NCBI GenBank assembly: GCA_947462865.1
Contig: CANHRW010000046.1
Location: 1 to 11,087 of the forward strand
Source of the DNA: Bacteroidota bacterium
Lineage (GTDB): Bacteria; Bacteroidota; Bacteroidia; UKL13-3
DNA length: 11,087 nucleotides
Direction of reading: 5' to 3'
Shown: one piece after another, positions 1-6,053 of the stretch
Layout of the letters: each line of letters starts with the position of its first letter
Numbering within the stretch: the stretch's first letter is position 1
Made by a program: the position numbers and the translations under genes
The notes under the pieces: generated by a model
The model's input: only the letters and a program-made list of their open reading frames with translations
What the model was told of the DNA's origin: nothing
Database searches by the model: none

Positions 1-332
1 TAAAAGACATAGCTGAAGCAACCAATTTAGACATCTCAACCATTAGCAGAGTTGCAAACTCTAAATACATTCAAACTGATTTTGGTGTCATTCCGCTAAA
101 ATTCTTCTTTAGTGAAGGCATTGCCACCGAAGATGGAGAAGAAGTGAGTAGCAGAGAAGTTAAAAAGATTTTAAAAGATGCCATTGAAGCTGAAGAAAAA
201 TCTAAACCACTTCCTGACGAAAAGTTAATGGAAATTCTAAAAGACAAAGGGTATCATATTGCCCGCCGAACTGTTGCCAAATACAGAGAACAGATGAACA
301 TTCCTGTTGCTAGGCTTAGAAAAGAGATTTAA
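1..332 (+). CDS. rpoN: RNA polymerase sigma-54 factor, C-terminal part (5' end outside window)
   Basis: This is the last 109 codons of sigma-54, the factor that directs RNA polymerase to -24/-12 promoters and needs AAA+ activators to open them. The reading frame is already open at base 3 and ends with TAA at 330-332. Two hallmarks are visible. The first is the helix-turn-helix core that begins DIAEATNLDISTISRV and is followed by NSKYIQTDFG and LKFFFSEG (bases 6-122). The second is the RpoN box ARRTVAKYRE (bases 261-290), which contacts the -24 element. The usual short basic tail (RLRKEI) ends the protein. Both diagnostic segments are intact, so the gene is probably functional. It converges with the gene at 359-628 across only 26 bases, and I see no terminator hairpin in that gap. 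The identification is nearly certain; only the N-terminal regions are unseen. Confidence 0.96.
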   Translation, partial: KDIAEATNLDISTISRVANSKYIQTDFGVIPLKFFFSEGIATEDGEEVSSREVKKILKDAIEAEEKSKPLPDEKLMEILKDKGYHIARRTVAKYREQMNIPVARLRKEI

Positions 333-358
333 AGATTCAAATTAAATAAAGCACTGTA

Positions 359-628
359 TTAAAGGACTCCCTGTCCAAACTGTTCTTTACCAGCAAAATA
401 GACATTGTCAAAAGGAGTATCTATACCAGGAAACAAATCTATTTGGTACATACGTTTGATTTCTAAAACGGCAACTACCAATAAAACAAATACTGCAACT
501 ACATATAAGTATTTGGCAAAATCAACCAATTCTTTTTTACCTTTTTCAATTTCATAACCAATACGCGCTTTAAAAGTATTTTCTTGGTTTTGAACTTGCT
601 GAGCGTTGTTTAAGATGAGGGTTTTCAT
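359..628 (-). CDS. Small single-pass membrane protein of unknown function
   Basis: I do not recognise this 89-residue protein. It starts MKTLILNNAQQ, has a polar, charged N-terminal half (about 1-37), one strong hydrophobic segment at about 38-56 (LYVVAVFVLLVVAVL) and a C-terminal tail of about 33 residues containing IDLFPGIDTPFDN. There is no signal-peptidase site or lipobox. Lysines sit mostly before the membrane segment (KGKKE), which suggests the N-terminus is cytoplasmic and the tail periplasmic; this is inference from the positive-inside rule. The frame stays open back to an ATG at 733, which would add 35 residues. I prefer the ATG at 628 because a TAnnTTTG promoter candidate lies at 670-677, inside the longer version, and the extra residues come from an AT-rich repeat-like tract. 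Same strand as the DUF4286 gene but 226 bases away, so probably transcribed separately. Real gene likely, function unknown. Confidence 0.6.
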   Translation of the reverse strand: MKTLILNNAQQVQNQENTFKARIGYEIEKGKKELVDFAKYLYVVAVFVLLVVAVLEIKRMYQIDLFPGIDTPFDNVYFAGKEQFGQGVL

Positions 629-635
629 AAAACTT

Positions 636-706
636 CTATTTAAATGGTTGTACAATCGAATTGCTAATTCAAATGTACTATTTAAATGGAGGTTTTTACT
701 ATTTAA
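636..706. repeat. Three short boxes with 21-base phasing in the 629-854 intergenic region
   Basis: The box CTATTTAAATGG occurs exactly at 636-647 and 678-689, and its first eight bases recur at 699-706. Starts are 42 and 21 bases apart, so all boxes lie on the same face of the DNA helix. Each full box contains the palindrome ATTTAAAT. They surround the promoter candidate at 670-677 of the minus-strand membrane-protein gene. This could be an operator array or a decayed tandem repeat; in AT-rich DNA chance is also possible. The rest of 629-854 is AT-rich, and I see no RNA gene or convincing coding region in it. Confidence 0.4.
670..677 (-). promoter_or_regulatory. Candidate Bacteroidota -7 promoter element
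   Basis: Read on the minus strand the sequence is TACATTTG, a full match to the TAnnTTTG -7 element of the Bacteroidota primary sigma factor. It lies 41 bases upstream of the ATG at 628. No good TTTG -33 element is seen at the expected distance, so this is a candidate only. Confidence 0.35.
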
Positions 707-854
707 GTTGCTGTTACATCTTAAACACCTCAAAATGAGAGGAATAAAATTTACATGTATTACACTTTTACTTATTTATTTGGTTGTTTTTACTATTTTA
801 ATAGTTTTTTATGGTCGTTTTTAACCAGTAAAACGGTTTATTTTGATGTATTTG

Positions 855-1172
855 TTATTTTATTGGAGAAACCTCTTCCATTAATGTACGAAATGCCAAA
901 AGTTTGTTTCCGTATTTTTCGAGGGTTTTTTGCTGTAATGCTGGTGCAAACTGCTCTTGGTAGGTAAAATAATCTTGCATGCTTTTGGCAAGGTATTGAA
1001 CTGCGTAGGTTTCACCAGTTTCATCTGCCTGACGGGTTAAGAGTCTGAGTATTTTGGCAGATTGAAACATTCCTGTTGCCATTACTTCAGGAATATGTGT
1101 TTGTTGCATCCATGACAACCATTCGGTATGAATGCTGTCATCAACATTTAAGGTTACGTTGTAAATGATCAT
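855..1172 (-). CDS. DUF4286 family protein
   Basis: A complete 105-residue cytoplasmic protein that matches, from memory, the Bacteroidota family DUF4286. Family-like features are the opening MIIYNVTLNVDDSIHTEWL, the segment HIPEVMATGMF (about 27-37), a central QYLAKSMQDYFTYQ stretch and the conserved-looking FAPALQQ (75-81) followed by YGNKLLAFRTLMEEV near the end. Length is normal for the family. There is no signal peptide or membrane segment, and no catalytic motif that I can point to; the molecular role is not known to me. The fold is probably a small alpha/beta ferredoxin-like one, which is inference. Its ATG overlaps the stop of the upstream TPR gene as ATGA (1169-1172), so translation is likely coupled to that gene. 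It ends with TAA at 855-857, followed by 226 non-coding bases. Confidence 0.85.
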   Translation of the reverse strand: MIIYNVTLNVDDSIHTEWLSWMQQTHIPEVMATGMFQSAKILRLLTRQADETGETYAVQYLAKSMQDYFTYQEQFAPALQQKTLEKYGNKLLAFRTLMEEVSPIK

Positions 1173-2989
1173 TTTGTTGGTTCTTGTTGGTTTAAAAATT
1201 GGTCTCCCCTCAATAGCCTATAGCGCTTTCTAGCTTCATTGCTGTATACACTTCCTGGATATTGTTTGATTAATAATTCATATAAGTGCATAGCAAGTTG
1301 AGGTTTGTTTAGTTTATAGTCAAATAATTGTGCAGCTTTAATTACTGCTTGATCCGCTAAAACATCAGTTGCATATAAAGTATAAACTTTTTCAAATTGT
1401 TGAGCGGCTAGCTCAAACTGACGCATTGATTGTGCAATTTCTCCTCGCTTGTAGAACATATCATCAAACAAAACGTTTTTAGGATAGGTACGTTCAATAC
1501 TATCTAATAGCGAAAGCGCTTCCTGAAAATGTTGTTGGGTGGCCAATAAATCAGCCCTAGCAAACAATTTCAGGGCATCTTGATTGCTGTCTATGGTGTT
1601 TTCTTGAATCAACAATGACAATTCCATGGCATTGTTTGCTATAAGTTGTGTAGTGGCTGTTTTTAAAACATCCAATTGAGCCTTAGCCCAATCAAACTCG
1701 CCTAAAAAGTAACTCAATCTAGCAGACCTAAATTTTGCCTCCTGCCCCATTGGCTCTTCCATAAAATCTTTGTCTACCTGTCCAAACAAGAGCATAGACT
1801 CCCATACTTCTCCAGTAACTATATATACATCGGCCAATGCCAATTTGCAAGCAGCTGCAAAATTGCGGTCGGTTGTGAGCTGAATGGCCTTCGAAAAATT
1901 AAGGATGGCTGCTTGGTTGTTGTGCAAATAGTTGAATTGTAAACTTGCCAAATTGTATCTTGTTTTGGCATCATCCCCTTCTTTGGCTAATAAATTGTTG
2001 TATTCTGCTTCTACCAACAACAAATCGGCTTGGGTGTAATTTCCGGAAAGTAATTTTTGAGTTCTGGCACTCAACAATTCTTGTTTGGCATAATAATAAA
2101 ATGGAGATGCAGATCCCAAACTACAAACATCACTATATATAGTTATAGCATCATCAAACTTGTTATTAGAAAATGCTAACAAACCTAACTCAAGTATTTT
2201 TCTCCCATTAAAACCTTGCTTTTTATCTATTTTTCTTGTAAAAATTAATGCTGAATTATAGTCTGCTCTTTGCACATAAAACCAAATGAGCATGTCTTGC
2301 AAGCTGTTATCGTCCGGAAATTGTTTGTATTGTTTGATTAGGGCTGTTTTGCAATTGTCAAAATCTTGGTTGTTTTGAAGCAAATGCTGAAGCAAACCCT
2401 GAATTTCTTCTATCTTAGAAGGGTCTATACTCAGTAGTTTAACCCACTCTTCTATGGCGGCTTTGCGATTATCTATATCAGTATACAATGCGGCTAAATC
2501 TGAACAAAACAATTGTTCGTTGCGGAGCAGTTCTCTCCCTCTTAAATACGACTGAATTGCTTCGCTTAAAAAACCTCTTTTTGCAAATGCCATTGACAAA
2601 TCAGTAACAGTTTGTTCATTGGCATTTAACTGTTTAATGAGCATTGATGCGTAATCTGAGGCAATTGTTTTATTGCCAAAATAAAAAGAAATATAAGCTT
2701 GGTCTACAGCATAAACAGCCACCCTAGGAAATTTCTTATTTTGCTTCTTTACCAATTTTATTGCAGCATTTTCTTGTTTGAGTTCAAGATATGCCTTTAA
2801 TAAATTGTCGTAATAATAGATTGAACTGGGGGCTTTATTGGCCAATTTTTCATACAAATCTGCAGCTTTAGCCCATTCTCCATTTTGGGCAAACTGATTG
2901 GCCAATTGTTCGTCCTGTTGTTGTCCATGCAGCAATTCCGAGCAGAAAATAAAAATGGCAATAAAAATAGATATACCCTTATGAAACAT
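1169..2989 (-). CDS. Secreted tetratricopeptide-repeat protein, large
   Basis: A 606-residue protein with a signal peptide (about 1-22: MFHK followed by a hydrophobic IFIAIFIF core) and a likely signal peptidase I cut LLHG|QQQ, so it should act in the periplasm or at the outer membrane. The mature part is almost entirely helical repeats. TPR-like units are clear at about 36-88 (NGEWAKAADLYEKL, then KAPSSIYYYDNLLKAYLEL) and at about 370-410. The last 130 residues (about 475-600) hold BamD/YbgF-like repeats such as HFQEALSLLDSIERTYP, FELAAQQFEKVYTLY and QLAMHLYELLIKQYPGSVYSNEAR. TPR arrays bind partner proteins; no enzyme motif is present. It is much longer than BamD (about 250 residues) and has no lipobox, so it is not a BamD orthologue. 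It is the first gene of a two-gene unit with DUF4286 and is divergent from the flippase cluster. Specific function unknown. Confidence 0.88.
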   Translation of the reverse strand: MFHKGISIFIAIFIFCSELLHGQQQDEQLANQFAQNGEWAKAADLYEKLANKAPSSIYYYDNLLKAYLELKQENAAIKLVKKQNKKFPRVAVYAVDQAYISFYFGNKTIASDYASMLIKQLNANEQTVTDLSMAFAKRGFLSEAIQSYLRGRELLRNEQLFCSDLAALYTDIDNRKAAIEEWVKLLSIDPSKIEEIQGLLQHLLQNNQDFDNCKTALIKQYKQFPDDNSLQDMLIWFYVQRADYNSALIFTRKIDKKQGFNGRKILELGLLAFSNNKFDDAITIYSDVCSLGSASPFYYYAKQELLSARTQKLLSGNYTQADLLLVEAEYNNLLAKEGDDAKTRYNLASLQFNYLHNNQAAILNFSKAIQLTTDRNFAAACKLALADVYIVTGEVWESMLLFGQVDKDFMEEPMGQEAKFRSARLSYFLGEFDWAKAQLDVLKTATTQLIANNAMELSLLIQENTIDSNQDALKLFARADLLATQQHFQEALSLLDSIERTYPKNVLFDDMFYKRGEIAQSMRQFELAAQQFEKVYTLYATDVLADQAVIKAAQLFDYKLNKPQLAMHLYELLIKQYPGSVYSNEARKRYRLLRGDQFLNQQEPTK

Positions 2990-3048
2990 CCTGCTAAATT
3001 AAGCGCTGAATCGCAAAATGTGTAAAATAGAATTCAATTGGATTCAAT

Positions 3049-3056
3049 TATTTTTG
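3049..3056 (+). promoter_or_regulatory. Candidate -7 promoter element for the flippase operon
   Basis: TATTTTTG matches TAnnTTTG and ends 18 bases before the TTG start at 3075, which would give a very short leader. No TTTG -33 element is seen at the usual spacing upstream. A direct repeat ATTCAATT (3032-3039 and 3042-3049, ten bases apart) abuts it. The 85-base divergent region 2990-3074 must also serve the minus-strand TPR gene, for which I found only a poor match. Confidence 0.35.
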
Positions 3057-3074
3057 TTTATTGCATAAAAAACT

Positions 3075-4553
3075 TTGAGCACCATTAAAAAACTTGCAGG
3101 TCAGACAGCCATTTACGGCTTGAGCACCATTGTTGGGCGCTTTTTAAATTATTTGCTGGTTCCAATACAGACAAGGGTATTTAATCTGGTACAATTTGGT
3201 ACAATAACTGGTTTGTATGCGTATATCACTTTTTTAAATGTACTGCTCACCCATGGCATGGAAACAGCCTTTTTCAGGTTTGCAGAAAAACACAATCACG
3301 AAAAAAGTATTTATTCTACAGCTATGCGTTCAGTATTGTTCTTCAGCTTGTTGTTTGGATGTTGCACGTTTTTGTTTGCAAGCCAAATAGCAGCGCTCAT
3401 TCACATGGGTGCAACCGCATACTACATTAAAATTGTAGCTGTTATTATTGCTTTAGATGCCATTTGCGCAGTTCCATTTGCACTACTCAGAAAAGAAAAC
3501 AACGCACTGCGTTTTGCACTGATTAAAAACGCAGGAATTGCAGTGACCATTTTCTTAAATGTGTACTTCTTGTTAATAGGACCTTATTGGCTACAAGAAA
3601 ATCATAGGCTATTGCCATTTATTAGCAATGACGTAGACCCCTCAGTTATATTGATTGCTAATTTATGTGGTAGCCTTTTAACTTTTGTATTGTTGTTACC
3701 CGAAATCATTACTATTCGCTTTAAAAGAAACCGGGCACTGTATCAAGAAATGTTAGAATATGCCATTCCTATTATGTTTATTGGATTTGCTGGAATGATC
3801 AATGAAACCCTCGACCGCATTATGCTGGTTCAATTGATTCCAGACCAATCAACAGCATTACGTATGAATGGAATATATGGCGCCAACTACAAGTTATCAA
3901 TAGTTATCACCTTATTTATTCAAGCCTTTAAATATGCAGCTGAACCATTCTTTTTTAAACATGGTAAAAACAGCAGTAAAACCCAGATATATGCCGATGT
4001 AATGCAGGTGTTTATTGTAGTATGTTTGTCTATTTTTTTAATGGTGATGCTAAATATGCGCTTGTTTGAACAGTTTATTGGCGTTGAATTCAGAGAGGGA
4101 TTGACCATTGTACCCGTTTTGTTGTGGGCTAATATTTTCTTAGGTATTTATTACAATTTGAGTATTTGGTACAAACTAACTGACCAAACCAGCAAAGGTG
4201 CCTATATAGCAATTGCAGGCGCAATCATAACTGTCATACTCAATTATATGCTGATACCCATTTTAGGTTATTATGGCGCAGCGCTTTCAACCGCAATTTG
4301 TTATGGAACCATGATGGTATTAGGCTATGCTATGGGTCAGAAATATTACCCAATTCCCTACAAAGTGGCCAGTTTCTTTGGTTATTCAATTTTAGCATTA
4401 CTGCTCTATGGAATTGGCTATTACCTTCAAAGTAACCTTGCTCAAAACAGCACCTATTACCTGGTTGGAAATGGCATTTTGGTGTTGTTTATCTTGATTG
4501 CTGTTGTCCTAGAAAAATCAAAATCTCGTTTGCATGCAGAAAATTCAAATTAA
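3075..4553 (+). CDS. Polysaccharide/lipid-linked oligosaccharide flippase (MOP/MATE superfamily)
   Basis: A 492-residue integral membrane protein with about 12-14 hydrophobic segments spread over its length, typical of the Wzx/MurJ-like flippases that move lipid-linked sugars across the inner membrane. Family-like features are the N-terminus STIKKLAGQTAIYGLSTIVG, the following NYLLVPIQTRVF, the ETAFFRFAEKH stretch (about 63-73) and a positively charged loop before the second half (FKRNRALYQEMLEYAIP). The start is TTG at 3075: the in-frame stop TAA at 3066-3068 excludes any earlier start, and the next ATG would delete the first membrane segments. The end overlaps dut by 20 bases, so the two are probably translated from one mRNA. 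The substrate cannot be read from the sequence; O-antigen, capsule or lipid II are all possible. The neighbouring sugar nucleotidyltransferase favours a surface glycan. Confidence 0.9.
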   Translation: MSTIKKLAGQTAIYGLSTIVGRFLNYLLVPIQTRVFNLVQFGTITGLYAYITFLNVLLTHGMETAFFRFAEKHNHEKSIYSTAMRSVLFFSLLFGCCTFLFASQIAALIHMGATAYYIKIVAVIIALDAICAVPFALLRKENNALRFALIKNAGIAVTIFLNVYFLLIGPYWLQENHRLLPFISNDVDPSVILIANLCGSLLTFVLLLPEIITIRFKRNRALYQEMLEYAIPIMFIGFAGMINETLDRIMLVQLIPDQSTALRMNGIYGANYKLSIVITLFIQAFKYAAEPFFFKHGKNSSKTQIYADVMQVFIVVCLSIFLMVMLNMRLFEQFIGVEFREGLTIVPVLLWANIFLGIYYNLSIWYKLTDQTSKGAYIAIAGAIITVILNYMLIPILGYYGAALSTAICYGTMMVLGYAMGQKYYPIPYKVASFFGYSILALLLYGIGYYLQSNLAQNSTYYLVGNGILVLFILIAVVLEKSKSRLHAENSN

Positions 4554-4980
4554 ATCCCTTTCAACCAATCCATTGCCTTCATACCAAACTGAACATGCAG
4601 CAGGTATGGACCTTATGGCCGATTCAAAAACACCTATTTTATTGAAACCAGGCCAAAGAAAATTAGTAGGAACTGGCATTTCAATTGCATTACCTGTTGG
4701 ATATGAAGCTCAAATAAGATCGAGAAGTGGTATAGCTTTTAAAAATGGAGTTTGTGTGCTAAACAGCCCTGGCACAATTGATGCCGACTACAGAGGTGAA
4801 ATTAAAGTGTTATTGATCAATCACGGAGAAGAAGATTTTACCATTGAACACGGAGACCGAATAGCACAAATGGTTATAGCCAAACATGAAACCATTTTGT
4901 GGGATGCAGTTAACCAACTTGACGAAACACAAAGAGGCATTGGTGGATACGGGAGTACAGGAGTAAAAAACGCCAATTAA
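4534..4980 (+). CDS. dut: dUTP diphosphatase (dUTPase), trimeric type
   Basis: Hydrolyses dUTP to dUMP and pyrophosphate, keeping uracil out of DNA and supplying dUMP for thymidylate synthesis; a cytoplasmic homotrimer. All five family motifs are present in 148 residues, a normal length. They are: motif 1 AGMDLMAD (23-30); motif 2 RSRSGIA (62-68); motif 3 GTIDADYRGEI (80-90), with catalytic Asp83 and sugar-discriminating Tyr86; motif 4 HGDRIAQ (106-112); and motif 5 RGIGGYGSTG (134-143). The only oddity is Tyr139 where most family members carry Phe, the residue that stacks on the uracil base; Tyr should be tolerated. The ATG at 4534 lies inside the flippase gene (20-base overlap, different frame), and MQKIQIKSL is a typical beginning. 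A 50-base gap follows. Its place inside an envelope gene run is probably historical or for growth-rate coupling. Confidence 0.97.
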   Translation: MQKIQIKSLSTNPLPSYQTEHAAGMDLMADSKTPILLKPGQRKLVGTGISIALPVGYEAQIRSRSGIAFKNGVCVLNSPGTIDADYRGEIKVLLINHGEEDFTIEHGDRIAQMVIAKHETILWDAVNQLDETQRGIGGYGSTGVKNAN

Positions 4981-5030
4981 AAAGATTCAAAACAAAATTG
5001 TAATTTTCGCAACTAATTATAGCGCATAAA

Positions 5031-6041
5031 ATGAAAATCATTGTACCAATGGCCGGAATGGGAAAAAGAATGAGGCCACATACCTTGACCGTACCTAAAC
5101 CACTTATACCTGTTGCAGGCAAACCAATCGTTCAAAAAATCATTGAAGACCTTGCAAAAGTTTGTGGAGACGATATTGATGAGGTGGCCTATATTATTGG
5201 GCCCTCATTTGGACAAGAAGTTGAAGAAAAGTTAATTTCTGTAGCAAACAGTGTAGGTGCATCTGGTAAAATATATTACCAACATGAGCCACTAGGCACT
5301 GCTCATGCCATCATGTGCGCAAAAGAAAGTTTAGACGGAAATGTGCTAGTAGTTTTTGCAGATACATTATTTAAAGCAGATTTTACATTAGACAGAAGTC
5401 AAGAAGGAATTATTTGGGTACAAAAAGTGGAAGACCCAAGACCCTTTGGAGTAATCAAGGTAAATGAAAACAATACCATTACCGATTTTATTGAAAAACC
5501 TGAAACTTTTGTGTCCGACTTAGCCATTATTGGAATTTACTACTTTAGAGATGGGGCTTATTTGAGAAGTGAGCTGCAATATTTACTCGACAATGATATC
5601 CGTGAAAAAGGTGAATACCAACTCACAAATGGACTAGAGAATATGAAGAAAAAAGGAACCAAATTTGTTCCTGGGCAAGTGACTGAATGGTTAGATTGTG
5701 GCAACAAAAACGCAACAGTTTACACCAACGCTAGAATTTTAAGTTTTATGGCTGCTGATGGCGAAAAAATGACAGGCGATCATGTTCAATTATTCAATTC
5801 AGTTGTCATTCAGCCATCATATATTGGAAACAATGTTCAGCTTAAAAACACAGTTGTAGGACCAAATGTGAGTATTGGAGATGGTTGTGTGATAGAAAGC
5901 ACCATTCTTTCAGACAGTATTGTTCAAATCAACACCCAATTAAAAGATGTAGTCATTAAAAATGCAATGATTGGCAGTCATGTGGTTTACAAAGGACAAG
6001 CCAAAGATTTGAGCATTGGTGATTACAGTACAGAGGGATAA
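5031..6041 (+). CDS. Sugar-phosphate nucleotidyltransferase with left-handed beta-helix domain
   Basis: Makes an NDP-sugar from a sugar-1-phosphate and an NTP for glycan synthesis in the cytoplasm. The N-terminal Rossmann-like transferase domain (1-245) carries the signature GMGKRMRPHT (9-18), KPLIPVAGKP (23-32), Asp111 in VVFADTLF as a likely Mg2+ ligand, EKP (155-157), GEYQLT (194-199) and Asp222 in WLDCG as a likely second metal ligand. Residues about 252-336 are hexapeptide-like repeats (VVIQPSYIGNNV, VVGPNVSIGDGCVIEST) of a left-handed beta-helix, as in GlmU and related dTTP/GTP transferases. The set resembles glucose-1-phosphate thymidylyltransferases more than GlmU, and such genes are often labelled mannose-1-phosphate guanylyltransferase; substrate and base cannot be decided here. 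The ATG at 5031 gives the canonical MKIIVPMAGMG start. It sits 50 bases after dut and 12 bases before the next gene. Confidence 0.93.
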   Translation: MKIIVPMAGMGKRMRPHTLTVPKPLIPVAGKPIVQKIIEDLAKVCGDDIDEVAYIIGPSFGQEVEEKLISVANSVGASGKIYYQHEPLGTAHAIMCAKESLDGNVLVVFADTLFKADFTLDRSQEGIIWVQKVEDPRPFGVIKVNENNTITDFIEKPETFVSDLAIIGIYYFRDGAYLRSELQYLLDNDIREKGEYQLTNGLENMKKKGTKFVPGQVTEWLDCGNKNATVYTNARILSFMAADGEKMTGDHVQLFNSVVIQPSYIGNNVQLKNTVVGPNVSIGDGCVIESTILSDSIVQINTQLKDVVIKNAMIGSHVVYKGQAKDLSIGDYSTEG

Positions 6042-6053
6042 ACTCAACACAAT

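Noticed and set aside
332..342. The 11-mer aaagattcaaa recurring just after the stops of rpoN and dut (also 4981-4991)
   Set aside because: Short and AT-rich, without an inverted structure; most likely chance.
629..733. Longer N-terminus (ATG at 733) for the small membrane protein
   Set aside because: The extra 35 residues come from the repeat-like AT-rich tract and would contain the promoter candidate; no recognisable domain is added. Not fully excluded.
792..810. ACTATT/AATAGT hairpin followed by T residues, as a terminator for the DUF4286 transcript
   Set aside because: The stem is short and AT-only with almost no loop, and the T-run follows on the plus strand while the gene is on the minus strand.
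606..824. Plus-strand open frame of 72 codons rich in Leu, Phe and Lys
   Set aside because: It lies over the start of the minus-strand membrane-protein gene and AT-rich intergenic DNA; its hydrophobic composition is what TTT/TTA-rich DNA gives, and the apparent seven-residue repeat follows the 21-base phasing of the boxes.
1169..2989. Naming the large TPR protein BamD
   Set aside because: Its C-terminal repeats are BamD-like, but it is more than twice as long, lacks a lipobox cysteine, and TPR similarity alone is not specific.
5006..5014. TAATTTTC-like promoter element between dut and the nucleotidyltransferase gene
   Set aside because: It misses the final G of TAnnTTTG and no -33 element is present; the 50-base gap is compatible with operon readthrough.
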